A stretch of DNA of 64,000 nucleotides from Rossellomorea sp036867415 (GTDB taxonomy: Bacteria > Bacillota > Bacilli > Bacillales > Bacillaceae_B): the NCBI RefSeq assembly GCF_036867415.1, contig NZ_JBAJHU010000009.1:104583-168582 (forward strand). Reading direction: 5' to 3'. Positions within the stretch are counted from its first letter, which is position 1. The number at the start of each line of letters is the position of its first letter. The position numbers and the translations under genes are program-made. Under the pieces are notes generated by a model. It searched no databases, was not told where the DNA came from, and was given only the letters and a program-made list of their open reading frames with translations. Shown here piece by piece: positions 17,116-25,126 of the stretch.

Positions 17116-18582
17116 TTATTTAAATTCATTCGGATGGCGTCTTTTTAGTTCGTCCACCGCATATTCACGGCCAGTCCTTTCCAGATGTTGAATGTATCTT
17201 GGTAAATTCCCTTTGGCATGGAAGGGGCCGCCTTCTCGCATCACTGTCCATAAAGGGTCTACATCTGATGAACTGGTATGCATCATTTCCTCATGCCATT
17301 CGTTTAATCGATACACCGCTTCTTTACAAATATGCGGATTTTCCTTTGCCACATTTTGAACTTCATGAGGGTCATCTTTAATATTAAAAAGCATTTCCTT
17401 GTCAAATAAATGAAAACCGTCATGGTAGGTTCGAATATATAACCAATCTTCAAACCTGACACTTCGCTGGCAAACATGCGCACATTGGGAAACGACTAGA
17501 TAATCACGGCCAGTACCTGCTTCACCATTTAAGGCCGGGGCATAACTTTGCCCATCCCATCCCGGTGCTGGTTTCCGCTTTAAAAGTTCAGCCAGTGTTG
17601 GATTTAAATCTAAATGATAATGCAGTTCTTCATCCACATGACCTGGCTTCGTTAATCCAGGCCAGCGAATGATCATAGGAATATTACAAGTTGCATGGTC
17701 TGCTGTGCCATGTTCACCATATATCCCTAACTCCCCCATATTCTCGCCATGATCGCCGGTGATGATAATAATCGTTTCTTCCATGATTTCCAAATCCTCT
17801 AAAGATTTGAAGACTTTCCCCAGGTTCTCATCCATCCAGCGTACCCCGCAGTCATAACCATCTATCATCTGCCGCAATCCAGCGATGTCCTTTATCTCAC
17901 CTGGAGATCTTGGAAAATCGGAGTTTTGTTTATTATCATACATATTGATCTCACTGGCACTATGAGGACCGACTTTCTTTTTGTGTTCTTCAAGCACATC
18001 TTCGGTGATCCATTCAGGGAGCGGATCGTGCTCGAACGGATTCCCAAATTCCTCCGGAGCACGATATGGAGTATGGGGATCCCAATAATTCACGTAGAGA
18101 AACCAATTATCCTCCTGGCCATTATGTTCGAGCCATTTCAGAACTTCCGGTGTCACTTCTTCTGCTGATTCTATCCCGGCTTTACCTGTGTTATGCATCT
18201 CCCGAAAACCCGCATAAAAATTCCACGTACCGTGCCTCTGAGCAAATGGGCTGATTAATACCGGCTTTAAACCGGCTTGATCCAGGAACGAAGGCAGGCT
18301 CTCCAGTGCAAGTCGATCAGAAAAATCCCTCTTTGGTCCATCATGACGTACATCACCTGCAGTTCCCCCGTGTCCTACCAGACCATTGTGTATACCAAGC
18401 TGGCCAGACATAAGGGCAGATCTGGAAGGTGCACAGGGTGCGTCAGAAGTATAATAGTTTGTGAACCTTACACCTTCCTCACATATGCGGTCGATATTAG
18501 GTGATGTGTCTCGATGATAGCCGTAGCATCCCAGGTGATCTGGTCTTGTTGAATCTAAATCTAACAAAAGAACTCTCATCAT
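17116..18582 (-). CDS. Cytoplasmic formylglycine-dependent sulfatase 1
   Basis: A 488-residue type I sulfatase (alkaline phosphatase superfamily) with no signal peptide. Metal-site Asp residues lie in LLDLDSTRPDH; the catalytic Cys50 in CAPSRSALMSG is the residue FGE converts to formylglycine. This copy keeps the final Gly of the CxPxRxxxLTG recognition pattern (MSG for LTG). The second metal site is ITGDHGENMG. A conserved block VVSQCAHVCQRSVRF, shared with the two paralogues, lies in the C-terminal half. It is the last gene of the sulfatase unit and the most divergent of the three. AAAGGAGG precedes the start; the second of two adjacent ATGs is equally possible. The substrate is unknown; a phosphodiesterase role cannot be excluded because that activity occurs in the same superfamily. 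Confidence 0.88.
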   Translation of the reverse strand: MMRVLLLDLDSTRPDHLGCYGYHRDTSPNIDRICEEGVRFTNYYTSDAPCAPSRSALMSGQLGIHNGLVGHGGTAGDVRHDGPKRDFSDRLALESLPSFLDQAGLKPVLISPFAQRHGTWNFYAGFREMHNTGKAGIESAEEVTPEVLKWLEHNGQEDNWFLYVNYWDPHTPYRAPEEFGNPFEHDPLPEWITEDVLEEHKKKVGPHSASEINMYDNKQNSDFPRSPGEIKDIAGLRQMIDGYDCGVRWMDENLGKVFKSLEDLEIMEETIIIITGDHGENMGELGIYGEHGTADHATCNIPMIIRWPGLTKPGHVDEELHYHLDLNPTLAELLKRKPAPGWDGQSYAPALNGEAGTGRDYLVVSQCAHVCQRSVRFEDWLYIRTYHDGFHLFDKEMLFNIKDDPHEVQNVAKENPHICKEAVYRLNEWHEEMMHTSSSDVDPLWTVMREGGPFHAKGNLPRYIQHLERTGREYAVDELKRRHPNEFK

Positions 18583-18682
18583 TATTTCCTCCTTTGATCA
18601 TTCATCATTTTCATAGATATGTTTATTTTTATAGGTACAAGGAAATCTGTTTAGATGGATGATGGCTATACAGAATCCTCCA

Positions 18683-20158
18683 TTAAACGTTTGCTTCTGT
18701 TTGGAACTTTTCCGGACGGTATCGGCGTTCCAATCTGTCAGCCGCAGGATTTCGATCTTGGTTACGCAGCTTTTCTAAATAGGAATCAAGATTCAAATCG
18801 TCTCTTGTATGGAAAGGTCCGCCTTCATGAATGACATTCCACATCGGGTCTACCGGGGAATCGGACGACACCATTTGTTCTGCCACCCATTCATCTAAGA
18901 GCCGCAGACCTTTTGCAACGATTTCTGGTTTCTGATCAACTAGATTATTTGTTTCGTGCGGGTCATTTTCTATATCAAATAACATTAATTCCGGAAATTC
19001 CTTCAATCCGTCATGATACGTACGTATGAACATCCAATTATCGAAACGCACCCCGCGTTGGCAGCTCCAGGCACATTGACTAACCACGAGATACGGACGT
19101 CCTGCAGTTTTTCCTTCTGTTAGAGCAGGCAAAAAGCTGACCCCGTCCCATCTTTCCCGCTGTACACCTCCAACCATCTCAGTCAAGGTAGGTCCAAGAT
19201 CAATTTGGTAGTGGAAATCTTCATCTACATGTCCTTGTTTAATTCCGGGACCTGCAACAATGCAAGGGATACGGCTTGTGATATGATCTGCTGTCTGGTG
19301 GTCCCCGTAAACATTCAACTCTCCTTGATTCTCACCGTGATCTGAAGAAATAATGATGAGTGTCTCATTTAATATGCCTTTTTCTTCAAGGGCATGAAGG
19401 ATTTTTCCTACATGATCGTCGACATGTCGAATGGCAGTATCATATCCGTCGATCCATTTCTTAAAATCTTTTCTACATGTAATCTCTTCCGGAATTCCCG
19501 GCCACTGTCTGACAGTCGGTAAATCTCTTGCACTATAAGGACCATAGCTTTCACGATGCATAGCGATCATCTCTTCCGTCAGCCATTCTGGCGCAGGGTC
19601 ATCTTCAAAAGGATTTCCAAATTCCTCCGGGGTACGATATGGTGTATGCGGATCCCAGAAATTCAGATAAAGGAACCAATCTTCCTTTTCACTTCCTCTT
19701 TCTTTAATCCAGCGTAAAGCTTCTTTCGAAACATCTCCTGCTGTTTCTCCTGCATGTTTTCCTGTGTCATGAGCTTCCAGAAAGCCTTGCAGCATATGCC
19801 ATGCAGAATGACGCCCCGGAAAAGGACTGATAATGGCTGTGTGATGTTTTTTAAATCTGAGTACATCGACCCAAGCTTGATATTCAGTATGGTGATAATT
19901 AAACGGGCGGTCCTTTCCGATTGGGCGCATATCAGCCTGTAAACCTCCATGGTTGACTACTCCTGTATGGATTCCATATCGGGAACTGAATAATGCAGTT
20001 CTAGACGGAGCGCATGGTGCATCGGAGGCATAATAATTTGTAAAGTGGACACCCCGTTCTGCAATGCTGTCTATATTCGGTGACGTATTTCGCTCATATC
20101 CATAGCACCCTAAGTGGTCGGGACGTAATGCATCTATATCGATATAAAGAATTTTCAT
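18683..20158 (-). CDS. Cytoplasmic formylglycine-dependent sulfatase 2
   Basis: About 491 residues. The frame is open to 20248, but the ATG at 20158 aligns with the start of sulfatase 3 (MKILYIDID) and follows AAAGG, so the upstream 30 residues are probably not translated. Cys49 lies in CAPSRTALFSS: the CxPxR core is intact, but the LTG auxiliary part of the FGE motif is FSS. The second metal site is ISSDHGENQGE. It is very similar along its length to sulfatase 3 (shared EKEDWFLYLNFWDPHTPYRTP-type blocks), pointing to duplication inside the locus. No signal peptide, so action on an imported, substituted sugar is implied. Confidence 0.88.
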   Translation of the reverse strand: MKILYIDIDALRPDHLGCYGYERNTSPNIDSIAERGVHFTNYYASDAPCAPSRTALFSSRYGIHTGVVNHGGLQADMRPIGKDRPFNYHHTEYQAWVDVLRFKKHHTAIISPFPGRHSAWHMLQGFLEAHDTGKHAGETAGDVSKEALRWIKERGSEKEDWFLYLNFWDPHTPYRTPEEFGNPFEDDPAPEWLTEEMIAMHRESYGPYSARDLPTVRQWPGIPEEITCRKDFKKWIDGYDTAIRHVDDHVGKILHALEEKGILNETLIIISSDHGENQGELNVYGDHQTADHITSRIPCIVAGPGIKQGHVDEDFHYQIDLGPTLTEMVGGVQRERWDGVSFLPALTEGKTAGRPYLVVSQCAWSCQRGVRFDNWMFIRTYHDGLKEFPELMLFDIENDPHETNNLVDQKPEIVAKGLRLLDEWVAEQMVSSDSPVDPMWNVIHEGGPFHTRDDLNLDSYLEKLRNQDRNPAADRLERRYRPEKFQTEANV

Positions 20159-20259
20159 ATTCCTTTCATCCCCTTCTGCCATTTTATTGGTTATTTCATC
20201 AAAAAACATCGTTTTCTCTGCTCTCATCTTAAATGATAACGACTGCAAAAAATGGTCTC

Positions 20260-21075
20260 TTAATTGATCTCTAAAGTGGAAATGACTGGATAGTGATCGG
20301 ATGGATAAGCATTATCTATTTTCCTTCTGTCAACATTTGTTTTTAACATCTTTATTTCAGGACCCGCGAAAATGTAGTCAATCGGCTCTCCTTCAGTCCC
20401 GCCATTAAAATGATGGAATGTCCTGCCTACAGGCTCTTTTAAAACCTTAAACGCATCTTGCAGGTTCACTGTTTCATTCATGATAGATGCTTCCCCCCGC
20501 AAGAAACGGACAACAGTATTGGCAGGCTCACTGTTTAAATCTCCTGTCAAAATAATCGGAATCTGTTTCCTATCATAATGTTCAGAAATCCTTTTCCAGA
20601 TTAAGTGAATACCACTTTCTCTTGCATCTTGACTAATATGGTCGAGATGTGTGTTAAAGACTATAAATTCTGTATCCTCATTCTTGAGGCGAAAATGCCC
20701 CCATGTACAGATTCTCGGAAAGTCGCTTTCCCAGCTGATACTGTTTGGAGTATCTGGTTGTTCAGATAACCAGAATTGTCCCTTTTCAACTACATCCAAT
20801 TTCTTATCATGATAAAAAATGGCACAAAATTCATCAGCCATACCGCCACGCCTGCCTTCACCGATCCATCGGTAATCTGTCAAGTCTTCCTCGATCTCTT
20901 TAATCATCCGGAGCAATCCTTCTTGTGTACCGATAATAGTTGGCTGGTGATTGTTAATAAGTTGATTAACCTTTTTTGCCCGATTCCCCCAGGCATTACT
21001 TCCATCCCGAGGGACATCCACCCTTAGATTAAACGTCATTACTGTAAGGACCATCTTTCCATCACTCTTTCTCAT
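20260..21075 (-). CDS. Endonuclease/exonuclease/phosphatase (EEP) family hydrolase
   Basis: A soluble 271-residue EEP-fold protein, a family that includes nucleases, sphingomyelinases and inositol phosphatases. Visible catalytic motifs: MTFNLRVD (metal Asn), GTQEG (metal Glu), NTHLDH, LTGDLNSEP (the Asp/Asn pair) and PSDHYPV (catalytic Asp-His). It lacks a secretion signal. Its position between two sulfatases and a glucanase-like gene argues against a DNA repair role and for removal of a phosphate ester or diester from a carbohydrate; this is inference. The alternative internal ATG at 21054 would start the protein at the conserved first strand. Confidence 0.8.
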   Translation of the reverse strand: MRKSDGKMVLTVMTFNLRVDVPRDGSNAWGNRAKKVNQLINNHQPTIIGTQEGLLRMIKEIEEDLTDYRWIGEGRRGGMADEFCAIFYHDKKLDVVEKGQFWLSEQPDTPNSISWESDFPRICTWGHFRLKNEDTEFIVFNTHLDHISQDARESGIHLIWKRISEHYDRKQIPIILTGDLNSEPANTVVRFLRGEASIMNETVNLQDAFKVLKEPVGRTFHHFNGGTEGEPIDYIFAGPEIKMLKTNVDRRKIDNAYPSDHYPVISTLEIN

Positions 21076-21105
21076 TTAAAATGGATTCACTCAAAAAACA
21101 TGCAG

Positions 21106-22386
21106 TCATACACTTTTCTCTAACTTTACAAGCCGTTCAGTGAAGAAAGACATCCCACGCTTAAAAGCTGCCAGTCCATACAACATTGAACTCCAATCAA
21201 TTAAGGTTACCTTGGTTGGATAGCATCGTTCCGGCTGTTCAAGATGCCACCATGAATATCTGTGCAATCCATATTGATAGGATGCACGGAATTTTCTTTC
21301 ATCTTCTTGATCATTCGGGTTCGTATATACATCATACGGAATATGAAGGCGATATAACGCGTATAAATCATAAATCCCAGCTGGGTAAACAGGTAAAAAG
21401 CCAGCAACGATATAGGCAGATGCTATATCCCCTGGTGAATTATTGATTTTATCTGCATGGTATCCTCCATGGAATCCATCATTCGGGCCTGCTCCATATC
21501 CCCAGACATACGACGGAACATCTTTTAGCTCTTTCCATTTTAAACGATCCGCCATACAGGCATTAGCGTAAAAATCCCTGTAAATTGGACTTTCAGCATA
21601 CTCAGGTACAAGGAAAAATGGGAATTGATGGACAAAAGAAGACAAAAAGTTTTCCCCTGCTCGATCCGTAAGAACCGGAATATCACGGTAATTGACCTTT
21701 GGTAATTCATCAATTTTATCTTCAGCGAAATTCTTATACCATAAATCCTGGATATCTTCATTTTCAGGCTGCCCCAATAAAGCAAGGTAAGCAACCAGTA
21801 CATATTCGTTATATGCAGGTAATGGAAGTGTCCCTTGACCATCTTTGACGACCATGTTTATAACACCTTTGTCTTTATCTGCCACAACGACACTCCAGTC
21901 AATTCCTTTTAACAATTCATGTGCCATTTCTGCAATTTGAGGTTCAGTATCTTTGAAGTGACGGCCAGCGAACAGGGCTCCTGCCACTACAAGTGAAGTA
22001 TCGATTGTTGAGATTTCCGACTTCAGGTTTTCTCCTGTTTCCATGTCCACAAAATGAGCGAAAAATCCTGTGTCTTTATCTCGGGCAGGTCTGCATCCAT
22101 CTATTTCTCCCCTGAGAGCTTGAAGAGTGCCGATTGCTTTCTGCCTTGCATCATCGTCCCAACCTTCCACATCGGCTACCGCAAGACCAATGAGGCCAAC
22201 TCCTGTTGCTGCAATAGAGCACCTTTGATCCGGGTTATTTCCTAATGTCATATAAGCATCAGCATAAAGCCCGGTTTGTGGATGACGCGAATCATCGAGT
22301 AATCGATACGTATCTTGATACTGACGATCAAAGAATTCTTTCACACTATTTGGTAATTTTTCATAAAAATCTGTAACAAGACTCAT
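21106..22386 (-). CDS. Glucoamylase-like/GH144-type (alpha/alpha)6-barrel protein, possible beta-1,2-glucanase
   Basis: A soluble protein of 426 residues without signal peptide. The segment GFFAHFVDMETG followed by SEISTIDTSLVVAGAL is the signature of the glucoamylase-like family (Pfam PF10091), which contains the GH144 endo-beta-1,2-glucanases and the related GH189 domain of cyclic glucan synthases. Further features are WGYGAGPNDG and the C-terminal RYSWWHLEQPE region expected around the barrel cleft. With the GH94 and GH3 enzymes in the same regulon, this suggests cleavage of beta-1,2-glucan chains or cyclic glucans in the cytoplasm. I take the ATG at 22386; a TTG at 22398 overlaps the ribosome binding site. 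It could belong to one of the more recently split sister families. Confidence 0.65.
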   Translation of the reverse strand: MSLVTDFYEKLPNSVKEFFDRQYQDTYRLLDDSRHPQTGLYADAYMTLGNNPDQRCSIAATGVGLIGLAVADVEGWDDDARQKAIGTLQALRGEIDGCRPARDKDTGFFAHFVDMETGENLKSEISTIDTSLVVAGALFAGRHFKDTEPQIAEMAHELLKGIDWSVVVADKDKGVINMVVKDGQGTLPLPAYNEYVLVAYLALLGQPENEDIQDLWYKNFAEDKIDELPKVNYRDIPVLTDRAGENFLSSFVHQFPFFLVPEYAESPIYRDFYANACMADRLKWKELKDVPSYVWGYGAGPNDGFHGGYHADKINNSPGDIASAYIVAGFLPVYPAGIYDLYALYRLHIPYDVYTNPNDQEDERKFRASYQYGLHRYSWWHLEQPERCYPTKVTLIDWSSMLYGLAAFKRGMSFFTERLVKLEKSV

Positions 22387-22552
22387 GAATAAAAACAATC
22401 CTTCCTTTGGTTTATGATAATTGACACTTCATTCAGCAGCCTTGCGATCATCGGATGTTCACGGTCTGACCCATTATTTCGTTTTTGCCTCATCCATCCA
22501 ACTCTCTGGCGGAAGTTACTGACGATAAATGGAGATGAATCTTTTATTCAAC

Positions 22553-24031
22553 TTACTGGAACTGATTATGCGTTCTGTGAATTTTTTTGAATTTTTCATG
22601 TCGGCTTTCCAGTTTATCTGCTGCTTCACTTCTTCCTTGGTTTCGAAGTCTTTTTGTATATTTTTCGAGGTTTCCTCTTGTATGGAATGGCCCGCCTTCC
22701 TGGATGACATTCCACATTGGATCGGATGGATAATCTGAAGTTGCCATTTGTTCAGCCACCCATTTGTCAAGAAGCTGCAGACCCTTAGCAACCACTTCCG
22801 GGCTCTCTTCTACTAAGTTTGTTGTTTCATGTGGGTCATTTTCTATATCAAATAACATCAGATCAGGAAAATCCTTTAACCCATCGTGGTAGGTTCTGAT
22901 GAACATCCATTTATCAAAACGAACTCCACGCTGACAGCTCCACGCCGCTTGACTGACAACGAGATAAGGACGGCCGGCCGATTCACCTTTGGTCACGGCA
23001 GGTAAAAAACTAATACCATCCCATTTTCCGCGGGGAGTACCTCCTGCCATTTCAGTTAAGGTCGGCCCAAGGTCAATCTGGTAGTGAAAATCCTCATCGA
23101 CATGTCCTTGACGAACTTCCGGTCCAGCCATGATGAGAGGTATTCTGCCAGTGATATGATCCGCGGTTTGGTGATCACCGTAAACGTTAAGTTCACCTTG
23201 GTTTTCACCATGATCGGCTGAGATGATGATTGTAGTATCTTCTAATATTCCTGCTTCTTCCAATGCTCCAAGAAGCATTCCTACATGGTCATCGACATAT
23301 CGGATTGCCGTATCGTAACCGTCAATAAAGCGTTTGAAATCCTCTCGGGAAGTGATCTCTTTTGGAAGATCCGGCCATTGATTACCGGCTGGTACTTCAC
23401 GAGCACTCATAGGACCAAAGCTGTCACGCTGTTTGGCAATGATCTCTTCTGTCAGCCATTCAGGTGCAGGGTCATTTTTGAAAGGATTACCATATGAAAG
23501 TGGTGTCCTGTAAGGCGTATGAGGATCCCAGAAATTAAGATACAGGAACCAATCCTCTTTCTCAGTTCCACGGCCTTTAATCCATTTAAGTGCTTCGGAT
23601 GTGACGTCTCCCGCGGTTTCTCCGGCATGCTTCCCTGTATCATGCATTTCAAGAAAACCTTCAAGTACATTCCATTTTGCATGACGCCCCGGGAAAGGAC
23701 TTATCATTGCCGTATGATGACCACGGAACCTAAGGACATCAACCCATGCTTGATATTCAGTGTGATGATAGTTAAAAGGACGTTCAATACCTATTGGGCG
23801 GGTGTCTGCATCCAACCCTCCATGGTTTACAGCCCCGGTGTGGATGCCAAGTTTTGAGCTGAACAATGCATTGCGAGAAGGGGCACACGGTGCGTCCGAA
23901 GCATAATAATTGGTAAATGTTGTACCCCTTTCAGCGAGACGATCAATATTTGGCGATGTATTGCGATGATAGCCATGACAGCCTAGGTGGTCAGGGCGCA
24001 AGGAGTCGATATCTATGTAGAGGATCTTCAT
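22553..24031 (-). CDS. Cytoplasmic formylglycine-dependent sulfatase 3
   Basis: A 492-residue sulfatase, first gene of its operon. The second of two ATGs (24031) is used because GGGAG lies 6 bp before it. Cys49 is in CAPSRNALFSS, again lacking the LTG tail of the classical FGE recognition motif. Metal-site segments: YIDIDSLRPDH and ISADHGENQGE. The C-terminal QAAWSCQRGVRFDKWMFIRT block matches sulfatases 1 and 2. No signal peptide. The promoter immediately upstream carries the longest operator palindrome in the locus, so expression should follow the LacI-family regulator. Confidence 0.88.
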   Translation of the reverse strand: MKILYIDIDSLRPDHLGCHGYHRNTSPNIDRLAERGTTFTNYYASDAPCAPSRNALFSSKLGIHTGAVNHGGLDADTRPIGIERPFNYHHTEYQAWVDVLRFRGHHTAMISPFPGRHAKWNVLEGFLEMHDTGKHAGETAGDVTSEALKWIKGRGTEKEDWFLYLNFWDPHTPYRTPLSYGNPFKNDPAPEWLTEEIIAKQRDSFGPMSAREVPAGNQWPDLPKEITSREDFKRFIDGYDTAIRYVDDHVGMLLGALEEAGILEDTTIIISADHGENQGELNVYGDHQTADHITGRIPLIMAGPEVRQGHVDEDFHYQIDLGPTLTEMAGGTPRGKWDGISFLPAVTKGESAGRPYLVVSQAAWSCQRGVRFDKWMFIRTYHDGLKDFPDLMLFDIENDPHETTNLVEESPEVVAKGLQLLDKWVAEQMATSDYPSDPMWNVIQEGGPFHTRGNLEKYTKRLRNQGRSEAADKLESRHEKFKKIHRTHNQFQ

Positions 24032-24100
24032 TTTCATCTCCCTTTCTTATTCAAATTTATAGAATGACAGATTAATTTAAATATTGATGAAGAATCAAAA

Positions 24101-24153
24101 ATATAATTGAAACGTTTCAATTATATTTTAAAGCTATGAAAGCGTTTTTTCAA
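24101..24153 (-). promoter_or_regulatory. Promoter and LacI-type operator of the sulfatase operon
   Basis: Minus strand: -35 TTGAAA (24148-24153), 17-bp spacer, -10 TAAAAT (24125-24130), then a perfect 26-bp palindrome at 24101-24126 centred on AACGTT, with core ATTGAAACGTTTCAAT at 24106-24121. The operator overlaps the -10 and transcription start. The spacer also contains CGCTTTCA, a half-match to a CcpA cre site. Confidence 0.85.
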
Positions 24154-24279
24154 TGCTTTATTGTTGACTTGGCTTCATTCATTCAGCAGGTATCTTAAGC
24201 GATCACAAAAGAATCCAAAAGAAAAGTTAGGTGTTCATGCCATCCTGAAATTTATTTTTAATTGAGAGGATACATCCAT

Positions 24280-24978
24280 TTATTTAATCTGTTGGTTCTG
24301 AAACCATTTAAATAGTTGTTCATTTTCATAGGTTTCTGTCCATGAATCGTGACCGACTCCTTTATATACAGTAAATTTTGCGCTTCCACCATGTTTATTC
24401 AAGGTTTGAATGACTTTTAAAGCCTCCTCCATCGGTACTATATCATCCTGTTCTCCATGGAATGCCCAAACCGGAAGATCCTTTAACCTCTTCAGTCCCT
24501 CTGATAATTGATCCGTGTTATTAGTTATCTGCAACTCTTCTCGTCTGGCTTCTGGTATTGAAAGTGCTCCACAGACCGGAGCAATGGCTGCAAAACGTTT
24601 TGGATTTGCAATTGCAAGATGCCAAGCACCAATCCCTCCCATACTTAACCCGGTAAGATAAATCCGGGCAGGATCTATTGGATACTTCTCGACAATTTCA
24701 TCAAGCAGCGCACTCAATGATTCCAGTTCACTGCTCCAATAGGAGTCAGCAGGGCATTGCGGAGAGACTGTGATAAAAGGGAATTCTTCCTGATTTTCAA
24801 CAATTTTTGGGACCCCATGTTTCTTGACTAATTCAATGTTTTCCCCGCGTTCACCAGCGCCGTGAAGAAATAAGATCAGCGGCCATTTTGGTGAGTCATT
24901 CTGTTGAAACGAATCCGGCAAATATAAAAGATAGTTCAACTTATAATCTTTTACATGGAACGTCAGCTCGTTTTGCAT
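24280..24978 (-). CDS. Carboxylesterase/dienelactone-hydrolase-type alpha/beta hydrolase
   Basis: A 232-residue cytoplasmic serine esterase. LILFLHGAGERGEN is the oxyanion-hole strand; the nucleophile Ser is in LTGLSMGGIGAW, the acid in AFHGEQDDIVP and the His in GVGHDSW, so the triad is complete. This subgroup is often annotated as prolyl oligopeptidase-like or phospholipase/carboxylesterase and commonly removes acyl groups from sugars. GAAAGGAGCC precedes the ATG. It lies between the GH35 terminator and the sulfatase promoter, so it may be transcribed by itself or by readthrough. A deacylase role on the imported glycan is an inference from context. Confidence 0.8.
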   Translation of the reverse strand: MQNELTFHVKDYKLNYLLYLPDSFQQNDSPKWPLILFLHGAGERGENIELVKKHGVPKIVENQEEFPFITVSPQCPADSYWSSELESLSALLDEIVEKYPIDPARIYLTGLSMGGIGAWHLAIANPKRFAAIAPVCGALSIPEARREELQITNNTDQLSEGLKRLKDLPVWAFHGEQDDIVPMEEALKVIQTLNKHGGSAKFTVYKGVGHDSWTETYENEQLFKWFQNQQIK

Positions 24979-25083
24979 AAAACCAGGCTCCTTTCAATAG
25001 AAAATGATTATGTTGATAACTTTAGTTGACTATGCTAATAAAGCGATACGATCATTTGATGAATGTAAGTAGAAGGCTAATGT

Positions 25084-25122
25084 AAATGACGGCTCCTTTC
25101 TATCATAAAGAAGCCGTCATTT
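25084..25122 (-). terminator. Terminator ending the Gfo/Idh-GH35 operon
   Basis: AAATGACGGCT (25084-25094) pairs exactly with AGCCGTCATTT (25112-25122). It lies 5 bp after the stop of the second GH35-like gene, though the T-run after it is short. Confidence 0.8.
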
Positions 25123-25126
25123 AAAA

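Noticed and set aside
17116..24031. Treating the three sulfatase-family proteins as phosphoglycerol transferases (LtaS/OpgB type)
   Set aside because: Those use a Thr nucleophile and are membrane proteins. These have Cys in CxPSR, no membrane helices and an FGE nearby.
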